From: Patulibacter americanus DSM 16676
GTDB taxonomy: Bacteria; Actinomycetota; Thermoleophilia; Solirubrobacterales; Solirubrobacteraceae
Assembly (NCBI RefSeq): GCF_000420025.1
Contig: NZ_ATUD01000008.1
Span: 62,001 to 126,000 of the forward strand
DNA length: 64,000 bases
Direction: 5' to 3'
Part shown: positions 1 through 8,680 of the stretch, in pieces
How the letters are laid out: every line of letters begins with the position of its first letter
Position numbering within the stretch: the first letter of the stretch is position 1
Notes under the pieces: generated by a model
The model's input: the letters and a program-made list of their open reading frames with translations, nothing else
What the model was told of the DNA's origin: nothing
Database searches by the model: none
Program-made: the position numbers and the translations under genes

Positions 1-247
1 AGGCGCGCAACGCCACGTCGACGGCCTCGCGCATGCCGTCGGGGTCGGTGACGTCGGCGGTCACGGGGGCTGCGCGGTGGCCCAGGTCGCAGACCGCGGC
101 GTTGACGGCGTCGGCGTCGCGGTCGACGAGGACGACGGCGGCCCCGCGGGCGTGCAGGGCCCGAGCCGTGGCGAGGCCGATGCCGCTGCCGGCACCGGTG
201 ATCAAGGCGACGTCGTCTCCGAGCGGGAGTGAGGAGGGGGTGCTCAT
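1..247 (-). CDS. SDR family oxidoreductase, N-terminal part (cut by window edge)
   Basis: Only the first 82 codons lie in the window. They show the start of a Rossmann fold: a short N-terminal tail, then VALITGAGSGIGLATARAL, which holds the TGxxxGxG dinucleotide-binding motif of short-chain dehydrogenases. VDRD at the end of strand 2 suggests that NAD(H) could be the cofactor, and the ADVTD segment is the usual adenine-ring motif. The substrate cannot be told. The gene is divergent from the PucR-type regulator starting 90 bases away, which may control it; this is inferred from position only. A TACTGT element sits 8 bases before the ATG. Confidence 0.85.
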   Translation of the reverse strand, partial: MSTPSSLPLGDDVALITGAGSGIGLATARALHARGAAVVLVDRDADAVNAAVCDLGHRAAPVTADVTDPDGMREAVDVALRA

Positions 248-337
248 GTCGCTCGACAGTACGGCCGTGGGACCGCCGCCACCATGTGCGGCGGACCGAC
301 ACCGACGCGTGCCGATGGCTGCTGGCACACTCAGGTC

Positions 338-1585
338 ATGACCACCCGTCCCGGGACCGGCCCGGAGCCGCCGCTGGCCCCGCTGCTGGAGCGCATCGCC
401 GCCGAGCTCGAGGCGGACCTCGACGCGGTGACGGACGCGATGGACGCCGCCGCCGTCGAGCTCGTCCCGGTCCTGGGCCGCGATCCCGCCATCCTCGCCG
501 ACGTGCACGCAAGCCACCGCGGGAACCTCGTGCGCTGGCTCGCCGTGATCCGGCGGGGGGAGGAGCCCGGCCCGGCCCACGTACCGCCCGAGGCGCTCGA
601 CGTGGCGCGCACGATCGTCCGCCGCGGCCTCGAGGTCGACGCGATCCTCCACGCCTACCGCTCCGGCCAACGCGTCGCGTGGGGCGCCTGGATGGAGCGC
701 GCCTACCGCGTGGTCCCGCCCGGGCCGGAGCTCGTGCGCGTGCTCGAGGTCTCGCTCGACCTGCTGTTCCGCTTCGTCGACCTCGTGCTGGACCGGGTGC
801 TCGAGGAGGTCCGCTCGGCCGAGGAGGAGGTGGCCGGCGGGGCGCAGCGCCGTCGGGCCCAGACGGTCGGCCTGCTGCTCGACGGCGCCCCGGTCGACGC
901 GCCGACCGTCAGCGCCCGGCTGGGCTACGAGCTCGCCCGAAGGCACACGGCCGTGGTGCTGTGGACGTCGGACGCGGCCGCCTCGACGGCGCTGGAGCCC
1001 GTCGCCGCGTTGCTCGGCCGGGCGGCAGGCGCACGGCGCCCGCTGACGCTGCCCGTCGGGACCACCACGACGTGGGCGTGGCTCGGCACGGACGCCGTGC
1101 CGGACCCGGACGCGCTGCGCGACGCGTTCGCCGCCGCCCACCCGGACGTCCGCGCCGCCGTCGGCCCGAGCCTGCCCGGCGCGGCCGGGTTCCGGGCCAG
1201 CCACGAGGCGGCGGTGGCCGTGCACGCGCTGCTGGCCGATGCGCCGGCCGACGGGCGCCTCGTCCACCACGACGAGCTCGCCGTCACGGTCCTCGCGGGG
1301 CAGGACCGGGGCCGCGCCGAGGCCTTCGTCCACGCCACACTCGGCCCGCTCGCCGCGGACGATCCCGCCAGCGCGCGCCTACGCGAGACGCTGCGGGTGT
1401 TCCTCGACGAGGCCGAGCACGCGCCGCGCACGGCCGCCCGCCTGTTCCTGCACCGCAACACGGTGCTCCAGCGCGTGGCCCGCGCCACCGAGGTGCTGGG
1501 CTTCGCGCCCGGCGAGCGGCGGCTGGAGGTCGCGCTGGCGCTCGAGCTGCAGCGGTGGCTGGGGCCGGGCCGGGCGCAGCGCTGA
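338..1585 (+). CDS. PucR-type helix-turn-helix regulator
   Basis: This 415-residue protein ends in a PucR C-terminal helix-turn-helix: LRETLRVFLDE, then AARLFLHRNTVLQRV, which is the recognition-helix signature of the family (PF13556). The middle holds a GGDEF-like fold typical of CdaR/PucR proteins, and the N-terminal 150 residues are helical. Family members control purine, sugar-acid or amino-acid catabolism, often activating neighbours; the ligand here is unknown. An in-frame ATG lies 18 codons upstream at 284. I chose 338 because a CACACT element lies 6 bases before it, matching the leaderless layout seen elsewhere in the window, and because the extra 18 residues look unconserved. It is divergent from the SDR gene. 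Confidence 0.85.
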   Translation: MTTRPGTGPEPPLAPLLERIAAELEADLDAVTDAMDAAAVELVPVLGRDPAILADVHASHRGNLVRWLAVIRRGEEPGPAHVPPEALDVARTIVRRGLEVDAILHAYRSGQRVAWGAWMERAYRVVPPGPELVRVLEVSLDLLFRFVDLVLDRVLEEVRSAEEEVAGGAQRRRAQTVGLLLDGAPVDAPTVSARLGYELARRHTAVVLWTSDAAASTALEPVAALLGRAAGARRPLTLPVGTTTTWAWLGTDAVPDPDALRDAFAAAHPDVRAAVGPSLPGAAGFRASHEAAVAVHALLADAPADGRLVHHDELAVTVLAGQDRGRAEAFVHATLGPLAADDPASARLRETLRVFLDEAEHAPRTAARLFLHRNTVLQRVARATEVLGFAPGERRLEVALALELQRWLGPGRAQR

Positions 1586-1674
1586 CCGGGGTGGCCCACG
1601 CCGGGGGCGGCCGGAACCGGCTGGGTCGGAGCCCAACCATCGAGCGGGCCACGGGCCCCTCGGGCCGATGGCCG

Positions 1675-2286
1675 TCAGCGCCCGAACGCCCGCAGGAGCG
1701 ACCGCGCGAACTCCGCCATCCGCTCCGGCGGGTAGGCGACGGGATCGCTCATCGTCAGCTTCGCGCCGTCCTCGCCGAGCGCCACGATCGCGTGGGCGGC
1801 GAGCTCCTCGTCGATGCCGCTCGGCGCACCGCGCTGCGTCAGCAGCCACGCGACGACGGGCTGCACGATCGCCCGGATCGCGCCGCGGGCGGCCTCGGTG
1901 CGCTCGCGCAGGATCGCCGGAGCGCCGTCCGCGGGCAGCAGCGCCAGGCGCCACGTCCGCGGGTCGTCGAGCACGATCTGCCCGAAGGTGCGCACCGCGT
2001 CGACGATCAGCCCGTCGATGTCCTCGGGGGAGGGAGCCTCCGCGAGGACGACGATCGCCTGGACCTGCTCCACCGCCCGCCGCTGCGTGCGCTCGAGCAG
2101 GGCCTCGAGCAGACCCTGCAGGTTGCCGAACTGGGCGTAGACGACGGTGCGCGCGACCCGACCCTCGCGGGCGACGCGGTCGATCGACACCGCCTCGTAG
2201 CCCTCGGCGAGCACGAGATCGGCGAGCACGTCGAGCAGCTGCGCCCTGCGTGCCTCCGGCGCCATGCGCCGTGTCTCGCTCCCCAT
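1675..2286 (-). CDS. TetR family regulator downstream of the diiron oxygenase
   Basis: This 203-residue protein has a TetR_N domain near residues 15-60, with RVARTVVYAQFGNLQGLLEA as the helix-turn-helix and following helix. The rest is an all-helical ligand domain with no clear relative. It follows the diiron oxygenase by 34 bases on the same strand, so the two are probably cotranscribed and the repressor would control itself through the twin palindromes upstream of that gene. An in-frame start at 2340 would overlap the oxygenase. I chose the ATG at 2286 because MGSETRR then leads directly into the domain; a weak CAAGCT element lies 7 bases before it. Confidence 0.85.
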   Translation of the reverse strand: MGSETRRMAPEARRAQLLDVLADLVLAEGYEAVSIDRVAREGRVARTVVYAQFGNLQGLLEALLERTQRRAVEQVQAIVVLAEAPSPEDIDGLIVDAVRTFGQIVLDDPRTWRLALLPADGAPAILRERTEAARGAIRAIVQPVVAWLLTQRGAPSGIDEELAAHAIVALGEDGAKLTMSDPVAYPPERMAEFARSLLRAFGR

Positions 2287-2320
2287 GCGCGGCAGCTTGC
2301 CACAGCCGCCGCGGACGACG

Positions 2321-3316
2321 TCAGGCGAGGACCTCGGCACTCCTGTCCGGCTCGCCGCGGTAGAGCGCCGGCTCGCCGTCGATGCCGCAGAGGCGCCACG
2401 CGCGCCGGCTGATCCGGTTCATGAGCCCGACCTCGGTCGCGAGCGCGCGCATCTCGGCGAAGTACGAGCGCAGGATCCGCTGGGATGCGGGGCCGTCCCA
2501 GAACGCCTCGGCGAGCACCTCGGGCGGGATCCCCAGGCGCCTGGCCAGCGACCGCGGCGGGATCATGATCTCGTCGACCCCCAGGCGCATGACGACGGGG
2601 AAGAGCACGGAGAGCGCCAGCCGCTGGCCGCGCCGCAGGCGGGGGACCCGCAGCTTGAGGAACTCGTCGGCGAACGAGATGTGGCGGGCCTCCTCGGCCA
2701 CGTGGATCTCCATCGTGCGCAGCACCGCGGGCGGCACGTCGCCCCCTTCCCGCAGGATCGCCTTCTGGTAGTGGTCGATCGGCTCCTCGCCGGCCAGGAT
2801 GGCGACCATGAGGAGCACGGGACGGAAGGCCAGGAGCCCGCCGATGTAGGGCGACGCGCGCCGCAGCCGCTTCCGCATGCCGGGCGTCTCGACGTCGACC
2901 CGGTTGACGAGCTCCATGAACATCTGGATGTGGTTGCACTCCTCCGTCATCTCGTGGAGGCAGTAGCGGAACTCCGGCGAGCGGTGCGGCAGGGCGACGG
3001 CGTACTGCATGAGCCCGCGGATGAGCATGCTCTCGAAGGCCGCCCCGACCTTCATGGTGTTCATCAGGCGGGCCTTGCCGATCTCGACCTGCCGCTCGAG
3101 CGGCAGCTGCCGGTACCACGCCGTCGCGCCGAGGGGATCGACCGTGGGGGAGAGCACCCACCGCGGGTCAGCCTGGTCGATCGCGAGCTCGGGGGCGTCC
3201 CACGCGATGTCCTCGTACGGGTCGAAGTGCACGTGCACCGAGCCCTCCGACAGGGTCGACAGCATCGCTTCGTAGGCCGCGGATCGGTCGTTCTTGCTGG
3301 TGGTCGCGGGGGCCAT
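2321..3316 (-). CDS. AurF-type diiron oxygenase
   Basis: This 331-residue soluble protein matches the AurF/PF11583 diiron N-oxygenase fold. All seven ligands known for AurF can be placed: E95, E126 with H129 (EECNH), E178, H205, and E209 with H212 (AEEARH). The spacing from E178 to H205 (27 residues) and the H-x3-E-x2-H pattern equal those in AurF, so the metal site looks intact. AurF oxidises an aryl amine to a nitro group; the substrate here is unknown. The ATG at 3316 has GAGGAG just upstream, which favours it over in-frame starts up to 3466. It heads a probable operon with the TetR gene and lies behind two palindromes. Confidence 0.85.
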   Translation of the reverse strand: MAPATTSKNDRSAAYEAMLSTLSEGSVHVHFDPYEDIAWDAPELAIDQADPRWVLSPTVDPLGATAWYRQLPLERQVEIGKARLMNTMKVGAAFESMLIRGLMQYAVALPHRSPEFRYCLHEMTEECNHIQMFMELVNRVDVETPGMRKRLRRASPYIGGLLAFRPVLLMVAILAGEEPIDHYQKAILREGGDVPPAVLRTMEIHVAEEARHISFADEFLKLRVPRLRRGQRLALSVLFPVVMRLGVDEIMIPPRSLARRLGIPPEVLAEAFWDGPASQRILRSYFAEMRALATEVGLMNRISRRAWRLCGIDGEPALYRGEPDRSAEVLA

Positions 3317-3358
3317 GGGTGCTCCTCGGGGATCGCGCGACGGACGTCGGACCGCCGC

Positions 3359-3378
3359 TATGTACAGCACTGCACATA
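3359..3378. promoter_or_regulatory. Operator palindrome 1 of the diiron oxygenase-TetR operon
   Basis: TATGTACAGCACTGCACATA is an imperfect inverted repeat of the form TATGTRCA-N4-TGYACATA. It lies 42 bases upstream of the oxygenase start. Its twin starts exactly 30 bases further on, so both would face the same side of the helix. The TetR protein encoded at the end of the operon is the likely binder (inference). Confidence 0.75.
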
Positions 3379-3388
3379 GCCTAGCCGT

Positions 3389-3408
3389 TATGTGCATCGG
3401 TGTACATA
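3389..3408. promoter_or_regulatory. Operator palindrome 2 of the diiron oxygenase-TetR operon
   Basis: TATGTGCATCGGTGTACATA has the same TATGTRCA-N4-TGYACATA form as the box at 3359, with only the central four bases and one base per arm differing. Two such sites at a 30-base period suggest cooperative binding of two repressor dimers. Confidence 0.75.
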
Positions 3409-3507
3409 GGGCCCGTCGTGGGAGCACGGGTGGCGCGGCCCGTCCGGGCGCACGGTCCGGCCGCACGGGCCGGGCGGCGCGGGTGCCCGTGACGAGCCGC
3501 GCCGCCG

Positions 3508-6198
3508 CTACCGGCCGAGCGTCGCCGTCGAGGCCACGCGGGTGACCACCGACGTCGTCCCGACGTGGGTGACCGTCACGGAGGCGCGCACCGGCCCGCG
3601 CCGCAGCGCGCGCCAGCCGCCGGTCGTCGTCCGCAGCCGCACGGCGTAGCGCCCGGTGCTCGACCGTCGCGCGCTGCCCGAAGCGATCATCGACCGCCGG
3701 CTCCCCACGGAGCGGACGGACACCCGCACGGTGCCCGCCGGCAGGGTCCCGGTGCGCACGGGGCCGTTGCGCCGCGCCAAGCCGCGGCCGCGGAGGGCTC
3801 GCGCGGCGGCTCGAGTCAGCTGGCGGAGCACCGTCGACCGTGGCGCGGACGGCGAAGCCCCGGGGCGAGCTCCGACGGACGGGGGCGCGGGGGAGGCGGG
3901 GAACGGCGCGCCCAACGGTGGGCCGGTCGACCCCGGGTTCCCCGTGTCGGCCCCGCCCGGCGGCGGATCGCCGGCTGCCGGGGGGACGCCCGTGTCAGCC
4001 GGCGGGGTCGTGTCGGGCGGCGGCGGCACGCCGAGGTCCGCGTCGACGAACGCGACGCCGCCGGTCGGCCTGTCGCCCACCCCTGTGAACTGGCCGCCGA
4101 TCACGAGGCGTCCGCCGAAGCTCCGCAGGGCGTACGGACCGCTCTCGGTCGGGTTGTCGGCCAGGTCGGTGTCCGGCTCGAGCCGCAGACGGCCCGTCTT
4201 CGCGTCGAGCGCGGCCAGGCCACGGCGGTCCACGCCGTCGACCCGGGAGAACGCTCCCGCGATCCACACGGTGTCGGCCCCGGGCACGATCTCTCCCTGC
4301 CCGCCCTCCACGTCGGGCAGCCACGGCAGCACCGACCCGTCCTTCGTGTCCAGCGCGACCAGGCCCCGGTAGTCGTTGGGCGCGGGATAGTCCGCGATCG
4401 TGCCGGAGACGTAGAGCCGATCGCCGAACGGCGCGAGCGTCCGCACGTCCCGCACGTGCGTCGGTGCGAACGTCGGGTCGAGCGCGCCCGTGGCGAGGTC
4501 GAACGCCGCGACGCCGGGGCGCGCCGTTCCCGCGATCCAGTCGAACCTCCCCCCGACGTACAGGCGTCGGCCGTCGGAGATCGCGGTCTTCGGCGCCCCG
4601 TTCGCGGCGGGGTCCCAGGGCAGGAGCTCCCCCGTGTGCCGGTCGACCGCAGCGACCCTGTTGCGCTCCACGCCTGCCACGGACCCGAAGAAGCCGGTGA
4701 TGTACAGCCGATCGCCGTGGGGCACCACGGCGTCGACCGGCCCGGCGACCCGGGCGTCGAAGTCCCGACGCGCACCGGTGCGCCGGTCGAACGCGGCGAT
4801 GCCGCTCGCCCGCCGGCCTCCGACGACCCACTCCCCACCGGCGGCGTAGAGGGTGTCTCCTGCGACCTCCATCGCCGTGACGTCGGAGCTGCCCGCGACG
4901 CTCAGCATCGGCGGCGAACGCCAGTCGGTGTCGAGCGTGCCGTCGGGCAGCACGCGGAGGATGCCGCCGACGTCCGGCAGCGGAACGGCGAGCGCCGCGA
5001 ACCGGCCGCCGACCACGACGTCGGTGCCCGCCAGCGCGATGTCCTCGACCTCGCCGCGGGTCTGCGGATCCCAGTCCAGGACCTCACCGGTCGTTCGCGA
5101 GACGGCGAACGCCCCGCGGTGCTCCCCCTCTCCCGCGCGCGCCAGGCGTCCGCCGATCACCACGCGGTCGTCCTGGACGCGGATCGTGCGCGCAGTGCCT
5201 GTGATCCCCGGGGCCCAGTCCGTCGCCGCCCCGGACACGGCGTCGACCGCGGAGACGGCGGGCGTCGAGCCGTCGTCGGCCGATCGGGCGCCGCCGAGGT
5301 AGACCGTGTCTCCGGCGACGGCGAGGGACGACACGGATGAGACGTCCGGCGCCCACACCGTGCGCCGACCCGTCGCGCGGTCGAACGCGGCGAGGTGGAT
5401 CGGGTCACCCGTGACGGGGTCGGTCAGGACGGAGCCTCCTTCGGCGTAGACGGTCGTCGCAGAGACGGCGAGGTTGTCGGCCCTCCCGCGAGCGCCGCTG
5501 TCCCAGGCCGTTCGGGCCCCGGTGCGCGGGTCGAGCTGCAGGACGCTGCGGTCATCGTCCGACCCTGCCGTCGAGAGATCGCCGGCCGCGTAGAGCTCGT
5601 CGCCGGCGACCGCGAGGTCCCACGCCACCCCTTCGAGGCGGGGGCTCCACCCGGGGAGCGCCTGGCCGTTGGCCAGGTCGTAGGCGGCGATCGGCTCGGA
5701 GCCCTCGTCCCGTCCCGCGCTCACGTACACCGTCGTGCCGGCCCGGGCGAGGGCGACCACCGGCGGTACGGAGGGGGCGAACCCGGGGTCGACGCGACCG
5801 TCGGACAGGATGCGCGCCAGGTTGTGGCGCCGAACGCCGCCGACGTAGCGAAACGTGCCCCCGACGATCCAGCCGCCGGCACCGTCGGACTCGATCACCT
5901 TCACCGTGCCGGCGACGGTGGGGAAGGGGGCCGCGCTCGGCGCGCCGCCTTCCCGCGCGACGCGCGCCAGGCCGCCCGTGCCACGCCGAACCTCGTAGGG
6001 CGACTTCGCGCGCACGTAGGCCGCCTCGGCGTCCGTGGCGATGGCCAGTCCCGTGTCGGCGCCCCAGGCGCCGGGTGCCAGGTCGGCGTGGGCGGCAGGT
6101 GCCGTCAGCAGCCCGCCGCCCGCAGCGAGCACCACGACCCAGAGCGCCACCCACCGAAGGGTGCCCAGCAGTCTTGACCCGGAACGGTGTCCACACAC
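3508..6198 (-). CDS. Secreted beta-propeller protein with Pro-rich linker and basic C-terminal module
   Basis: This 896-residue protein starts at a GTG followed by a signal peptide: RSGSRLLG, a hydrophobic run, and AHA before the mature DLAPGAW. Residues 40 to about 740 form many blade-like repeats of about 45-50 residues with motifs such as YVGG, LYVSG, TVYLGG and 'G.L.PWDP', as in PQQ-like/quinoprotein propellers. Two delta-60-type motifs (ILSDGRVDPGF, VLPDGTLDTDW) occur. A Pro/Gly/Thr linker follows, then about 110 residues rich in Arg, Ser and Thr. The role is unknown; a surface binding or structural role is inferred. A TAGGCT element 7 bases upstream supports the GTG. The reading frame continues upstream to 6669, but that part looks like non-coding shadow. 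Confidence 0.8.
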   Translation of the reverse strand: MCGHRSGSRLLGTLRWVALWVVVLAAGGGLLTAPAAHADLAPGAWGADTGLAIATDAEAAYVRAKSPYEVRRGTGGLARVAREGGAPSAAPFPTVAGTVKVIESDGAGGWIVGGTFRYVGGVRRHNLARILSDGRVDPGFAPSVPPVVALARAGTTVYVSAGRDEGSEPIAAYDLANGQALPGWSPRLEGVAWDLAVAGDELYAAGDLSTAGSDDDRSVLQLDPRTGARTAWDSGARGRADNLAVSATTVYAEGGSVLTDPVTGDPIHLAAFDRATGRRTVWAPDVSSVSSLAVAGDTVYLGGARSADDGSTPAVSAVDAVSGAATDWAPGITGTARTIRVQDDRVVIGGRLARAGEGEHRGAFAVSRTTGEVLDWDPQTRGEVEDIALAGTDVVVGGRFAALAVPLPDVGGILRVLPDGTLDTDWRSPPMLSVAGSSDVTAMEVAGDTLYAAGGEWVVGGRRASGIAAFDRRTGARRDFDARVAGPVDAVVPHGDRLYITGFFGSVAGVERNRVAAVDRHTGELLPWDPAANGAPKTAISDGRRLYVGGRFDWIAGTARPGVAAFDLATGALDPTFAPTHVRDVRTLAPFGDRLYVSGTIADYPAPNDYRGLVALDTKDGSVLPWLPDVEGGQGEIVPGADTVWIAGAFSRVDGVDRRGLAALDAKTGRLRLEPDTDLADNPTESGPYALRSFGGRLVIGGQFTGVGDRPTGGVAFVDADLGVPPPPDTTPPADTGVPPAAGDPPPGGADTGNPGSTGPPLGAPFPASPAPPSVGARPGASPSAPRSTVLRQLTRAAARALRGRGLARRNGPVRTGTLPAGTVRVSVRSVGSRRSMIASGSARRSSTGRYAVRLRTTTGGWRALRRGPVRASVTVTHVGTTSVVTRVASTATLGR

Positions 6199-6205
6199 GC
6201 GGCGC

Positions 6206-6211
6206 AGCCTA
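6206..6211 (-). promoter_or_regulatory. -10 element, leaderless start of the propeller gene
   Basis: TAGGCT on the minus strand stands 7 bases before the GTG at 6198, so transcription would begin at or next to the start codon. It helps to fix an otherwise unclear start. Confidence 0.55.
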
Positions 6212-6287
6212 CTGCGACGCGCCGGCGATTCCCAGGCGTTCGACGCCGCCGCCCCGATCGTCCCGGCGGTCCGCCCCCGGCTCGCCC

Positions 6288-6893
6288 TCAGGCCGCCCGG
6301 CGGTACCGGACGTGGGTCGCCAGCGGCGAGTGCAGGACCTCGACGGGCTCGAACCCGAACGTCTCGACCCCGTCGAACAGCCGCTCCCCGGACCCGAGGA
6401 GGACGGGGGCGATGTCGAGCGAGAACTCGTCCACGACCCCGGCGACGAGCGCCTGCCGCACGGTGGAGGCGCCGCCCGCGATGTCGACCCCGCGGTCGCC
6501 GGCCGCCTTCACGGCCTGCGTGTAGGCCGCGTCGAAGCCGTCCGTGACGAAGTGGAACGTCGTTCCGCCCTCCAGCTCGAGCGGCTCGCGGGCGTGGTGG
6601 GTGAGGACGAAGACGGGCGCGTGGTACGGCGGCTCGGGCCCCCACCAGCCGCGCCAGTCCTCGTCCCACGCGCCGCGGATCGGCCCGAACATGTTGCGAC
6701 CCATGACGTAGGCGCCGCGCGGACGCATGAGCCAGCTCACCGCGGTCGCGTCGGCCTCGTTGGCGCGCTCGTCGCCCAGGTGCCAGGCGTGGACGTCGTG
6801 CCCCCGCTTGCCCAGCGGGTGCTCGGCGCTCTGCTCCGGCCCGGCGACGAAGCCGTCGAGCGAGATCGACATGTGGCAGGTGGTGTCCGTCAT
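6288..6893 (-). CDS. Dihydrofolate reductase-like (RibD C-terminal fold) protein
   Basis: This 201-residue protein has the RibD_C/DHFR-like pattern: MSISLDGFVAGPEQS at the N-terminus, YVMGRNMFGPI in the middle, FVLTHHAR, then GGASTVRQAL and the closing VDEFSLDIAPVLLGSGERLF. Members of this stand-alone group are putative NADPH-dependent reductases of unknown substrate; they are not normally the essential folate enzyme. The ATG at 6893 has GAGAGG 7 bases upstream, preferred over in-frame starts up to 7046. Two further paralogues occur at 13745 and 28654. Confidence 0.85.
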   Translation of the reverse strand: MTDTTCHMSISLDGFVAGPEQSAEHPLGKRGHDVHAWHLGDERANEADATAVSWLMRPRGAYVMGRNMFGPIRGAWDEDWRGWWGPEPPYHAPVFVLTHHAREPLELEGGTTFHFVTDGFDAAYTQAVKAAGDRGVDIAGGASTVRQALVAGVVDEFSLDIAPVLLGSGERLFDGVETFGFEPVEVLHSPLATHVRYRRAA

Positions 6894-7011
6894 CCGTGGC
6901 CTCTCGAGCGTGTGTGCGCCGTGCACGTGCCCCGTGAACCTACTCGGGGCGGACGGCCGCCGCCTAGCCACACGCGTCCCGGGGCGACGCGGATCGTCGT
7001 GGGGGCTGGGG

Positions 7012-7518
7012 TCACGCGGGGAGGTAGCCGAGCCCCGGGGCCGCACCGCGCGTCGCGCGGATGCCGAGCTCGTCCAGCGCGTTGAAGAGCTCGACGCGTT
7101 CCGTCCCGGCCTCGAACGCGAACCCGACGAGGTCGCCGTCGAACGCGATGAGCGAGACGCCAGTGATCGTCCGGTCCCGCAGGCGCTCGGCCTCGGGCAG
7201 GACGCCGCTGCGCCATCGCAGGTCCAGCCCCGTGCCGTACCAGTCGATCGGCGCCGCGAGATCGATGCTGTCGCACGACACGCAGAGCTCGGTCTTGAAG
7301 GCGGCGAGCTCCAGCCGCCCGCCAGGGCCGGCTCCCCGGTCGAGGACGACGGGCGCGTCGGCGAACCGCGCGTCGTCGTCGGTGTCCCACACGGCCCAGA
7401 CCGTCGGGAACGCCGTACCCACCAGGCCGCGGAGCCGCGCGCGATCCGCGCCGGTGAGCTCGTCGACCGACGCGAGGTGCCGCGGCTGGTACCCGACGAG
7501 GCCGAGGAACGGGCGCAC
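7012..7518 (-). CDS. Hypothetical protein downstream of an MBL hydrolase
   Basis: I do not recognise this 168-residue protein. It looks soluble, with mixed alpha/beta content and no signal peptide. It contains ELCVSCDSIDL, with two cysteines three apart, and WAVWDTDDDARF. The stretch from SLIAFDGDLVGFAFE resembles the beta-hairpins of small binding domains. The start is a GTG at 7518 with GAGGAA directly upstream, six bases after the stop of the MBL-fold gene, so the two are very likely translated from one transcript and may act in one process. Confidence 0.65.
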   Translation of the reverse strand: MRPFLGLVGYQPRHLASVDELTGADRARLRGLVGTAFPTVWAVWDTDDDARFADAPVVLDRGAGPGGRLELAAFKTELCVSCDSIDLAAPIDWYGTGLDLRWRSGVLPEAERLRDRTITGVSLIAFDGDLVGFAFEAGTERVELFNALDELGIRATRGAAPGLGYLPA

Positions 7519-7524
7519 GATTCC

Positions 7525-8145
7525 TCAGACGGTAGGGGGCCGCCACGGCTCGTGCTCGTGCGTGAGCCAGACGAGCTCGGGCTCGAGCGCGCGCACGAGC
7601 AGCTGCCCCTCGGTGCTCGGCTCGTCCAGCTCGCCGAACCACACCGCCACGTCGCCGCCGACGACGATCGGCCGCCTGCCGGTCTCGACGACCACGACCT
7701 GCATGCCGTCCGAGTGCCCGGGTGCCGGGACGAGCCGAAGCCCGGGGAGCAGCTCGTGCTCGCCGTCGAGCGCCTCGTACGTCACGCCGGGAGCGTCGAC
7801 CCACTCGGGGATCGTGTAGCCGTCGGCGCGGGCATCCTCGAGCTCGCGGCGCTGGACGTAGATCGGCTTGCCGGCGAAGAGGTGATTCTCGCCGCAGTGG
7901 TCGAAGTGCAGGTGGGTGTTGACGACGATGTCGACCGCGCCGACGTCGAAGTCCTGCGTGCTCAGGGGCCGGATGCGCGGATCCAGGTCGGCGGCGGCCG
8001 GGTGCAGCTCCTTGATCCCGGTGTCGACGAGCACGCGCGCATCCGGATGGTCGATGACGTGCGCGTAGACCGGCATCCGCTTCCCCCCGGCGAGGAGGTC
8101 GGCGACGAAGATCGGGGTGATCGTGATGGGGGCGGGGGCGGGCAT
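7525..8145 (-). CDS. MBL-fold metallo-hydrolase (AHL-lactonase-like group)
   Basis: This 206-residue protein carries the zinc-binding HxHxDH motif as THLHFDHCG (H78, H80, D82, H83). It is followed by the lone histidine in PGHSDGMQ, an aspartate in VGGDVAVW and a C-terminal histidine in THEHEPW. VLVDTGIKELHP fits the lactonase/glyoxalase-like branch of the superfamily. Hydrolysis of a lactone or thioester is possible, but the substrate cannot be read from the sequence. It is translated in tandem with the unknown protein at 7012 and is divergent from the membrane-protein gene at 8241. Confidence 0.85.
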   Translation of the reverse strand: MPAPAPITITPIFVADLLAGGKRMPVYAHVIDHPDARVLVDTGIKELHPAAADLDPRIRPLSTQDFDVGAVDIVVNTHLHFDHCGENHLFAGKPIYVQRRELEDARADGYTIPEWVDAPGVTYEALDGEHELLPGLRLVPAPGHSDGMQVVVVETGRRPIVVGGDVAVWFGELDEPSTEGQLLVRALEPELVWLTHEHEPWRPPTV

Positions 8146-8228
8146 CGTGCGGGTTGAGACGGTCGGTGGTCCGAGAACTCATCACCCCGCGCCGGGAGCC
8201 CCCTCACGGGGCAGCCAACGAGGACCCC

Positions 8229-8234
8229 TATGCT
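8229..8234 (+). promoter_or_regulatory. -10 element, leaderless start at 8241
   Basis: TATGCT is followed by six bases and then GTG. It is the closest match to TATAAT among the leaderless-type promoters of the window. Confidence 0.55.
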
Positions 8235-8240
8235 GGCGTC

Positions 8241-8585
8241 GTGTTGCGTGTGCGCCGTCTCCCCGTGTGGCTGTTCCTCGGGTACGTCGTCGCGCTGGCT
8301 GCCGTGTTCTTCCCGTTTCGCGTCGATCGCCGCGGGTGGTGCGGCGGAACGCTCGGCGGGTGTGGCCCGCTCCCGACCTACGACTTCCTCGCCGCGACGG
8401 CGCCGTTCGTGCTGGGGCTCGGGCTGGTCGCGCTGTTCAGCCTCCGTCGGCCCGGTGAAGGGGTGTCCTGGCTGAGCATCCACGTGCTCACCGCAGCGGC
8501 GGTCGCGTTCGTGCTCTTCCTGACGGGCTCCGTCGCGGCGGCGATCGAGCAGATCGGGGACGACGGCATGCTGGTGATCAAGTGA
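8241..8585 (+). CDS. Small membrane protein of unknown function
   Basis: This 114-residue protein has three hydrophobic segments: LPVWLFLGYVVALAAVFF near the N-terminus, FLAATAPFVLGLGLVALFSL in the middle, and LTAAAVAFVLFLTGSVAAA near the end. The first loop holds two cysteines in GWCGGTLGGCGP that could form a disulfide outside the membrane. No family was recognised. The in-frame ATG at 8154 would add 29 residues; I chose the GTG at 8241 because TATGCT lies six bases before it. Confidence 0.6.
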   Translation: MLRVRRLPVWLFLGYVVALAAVFFPFRVDRRGWCGGTLGGCGPLPTYDFLAATAPFVLGLGLVALFSLRRPGEGVSWLSIHVLTAAAVAFVLFLTGSVAAAIEQIGDDGMLVIK

Positions 8586-8668
8586 CGGGTGCCAGCGCGT
8601 ACCGCCGGGTAGGCCCCTGATCGGGGCACCGTTGGCGCCGAGCGGGCGTCGGTGCACGGAACGGCGAC

Positions 8669-8674
8669 TACGCT
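8669..8674 (+). promoter_or_regulatory. -10 element, leaderless start of the beta-helix gene
   Basis: TACGCT, six bases, then the ATG at 8681. No ribosome binding site is present. Confidence 0.55.
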
Positions 8675-8680
8675 GAGCCG

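Noticed and set aside
229..2412. A 727-codon open frame across the PucR and TetR genes
   Set aside because: It is Arg/Pro/Gly-rich shadow sequence in the wrong frame. At this GC content the two other frames of real genes stay open for long distances.
6199..6669. N-terminal extension of the propeller protein
   Set aside because: The extension is shadow sequence of the DHFR-like gene, and a signal peptide begins right after the GTG at 6198.
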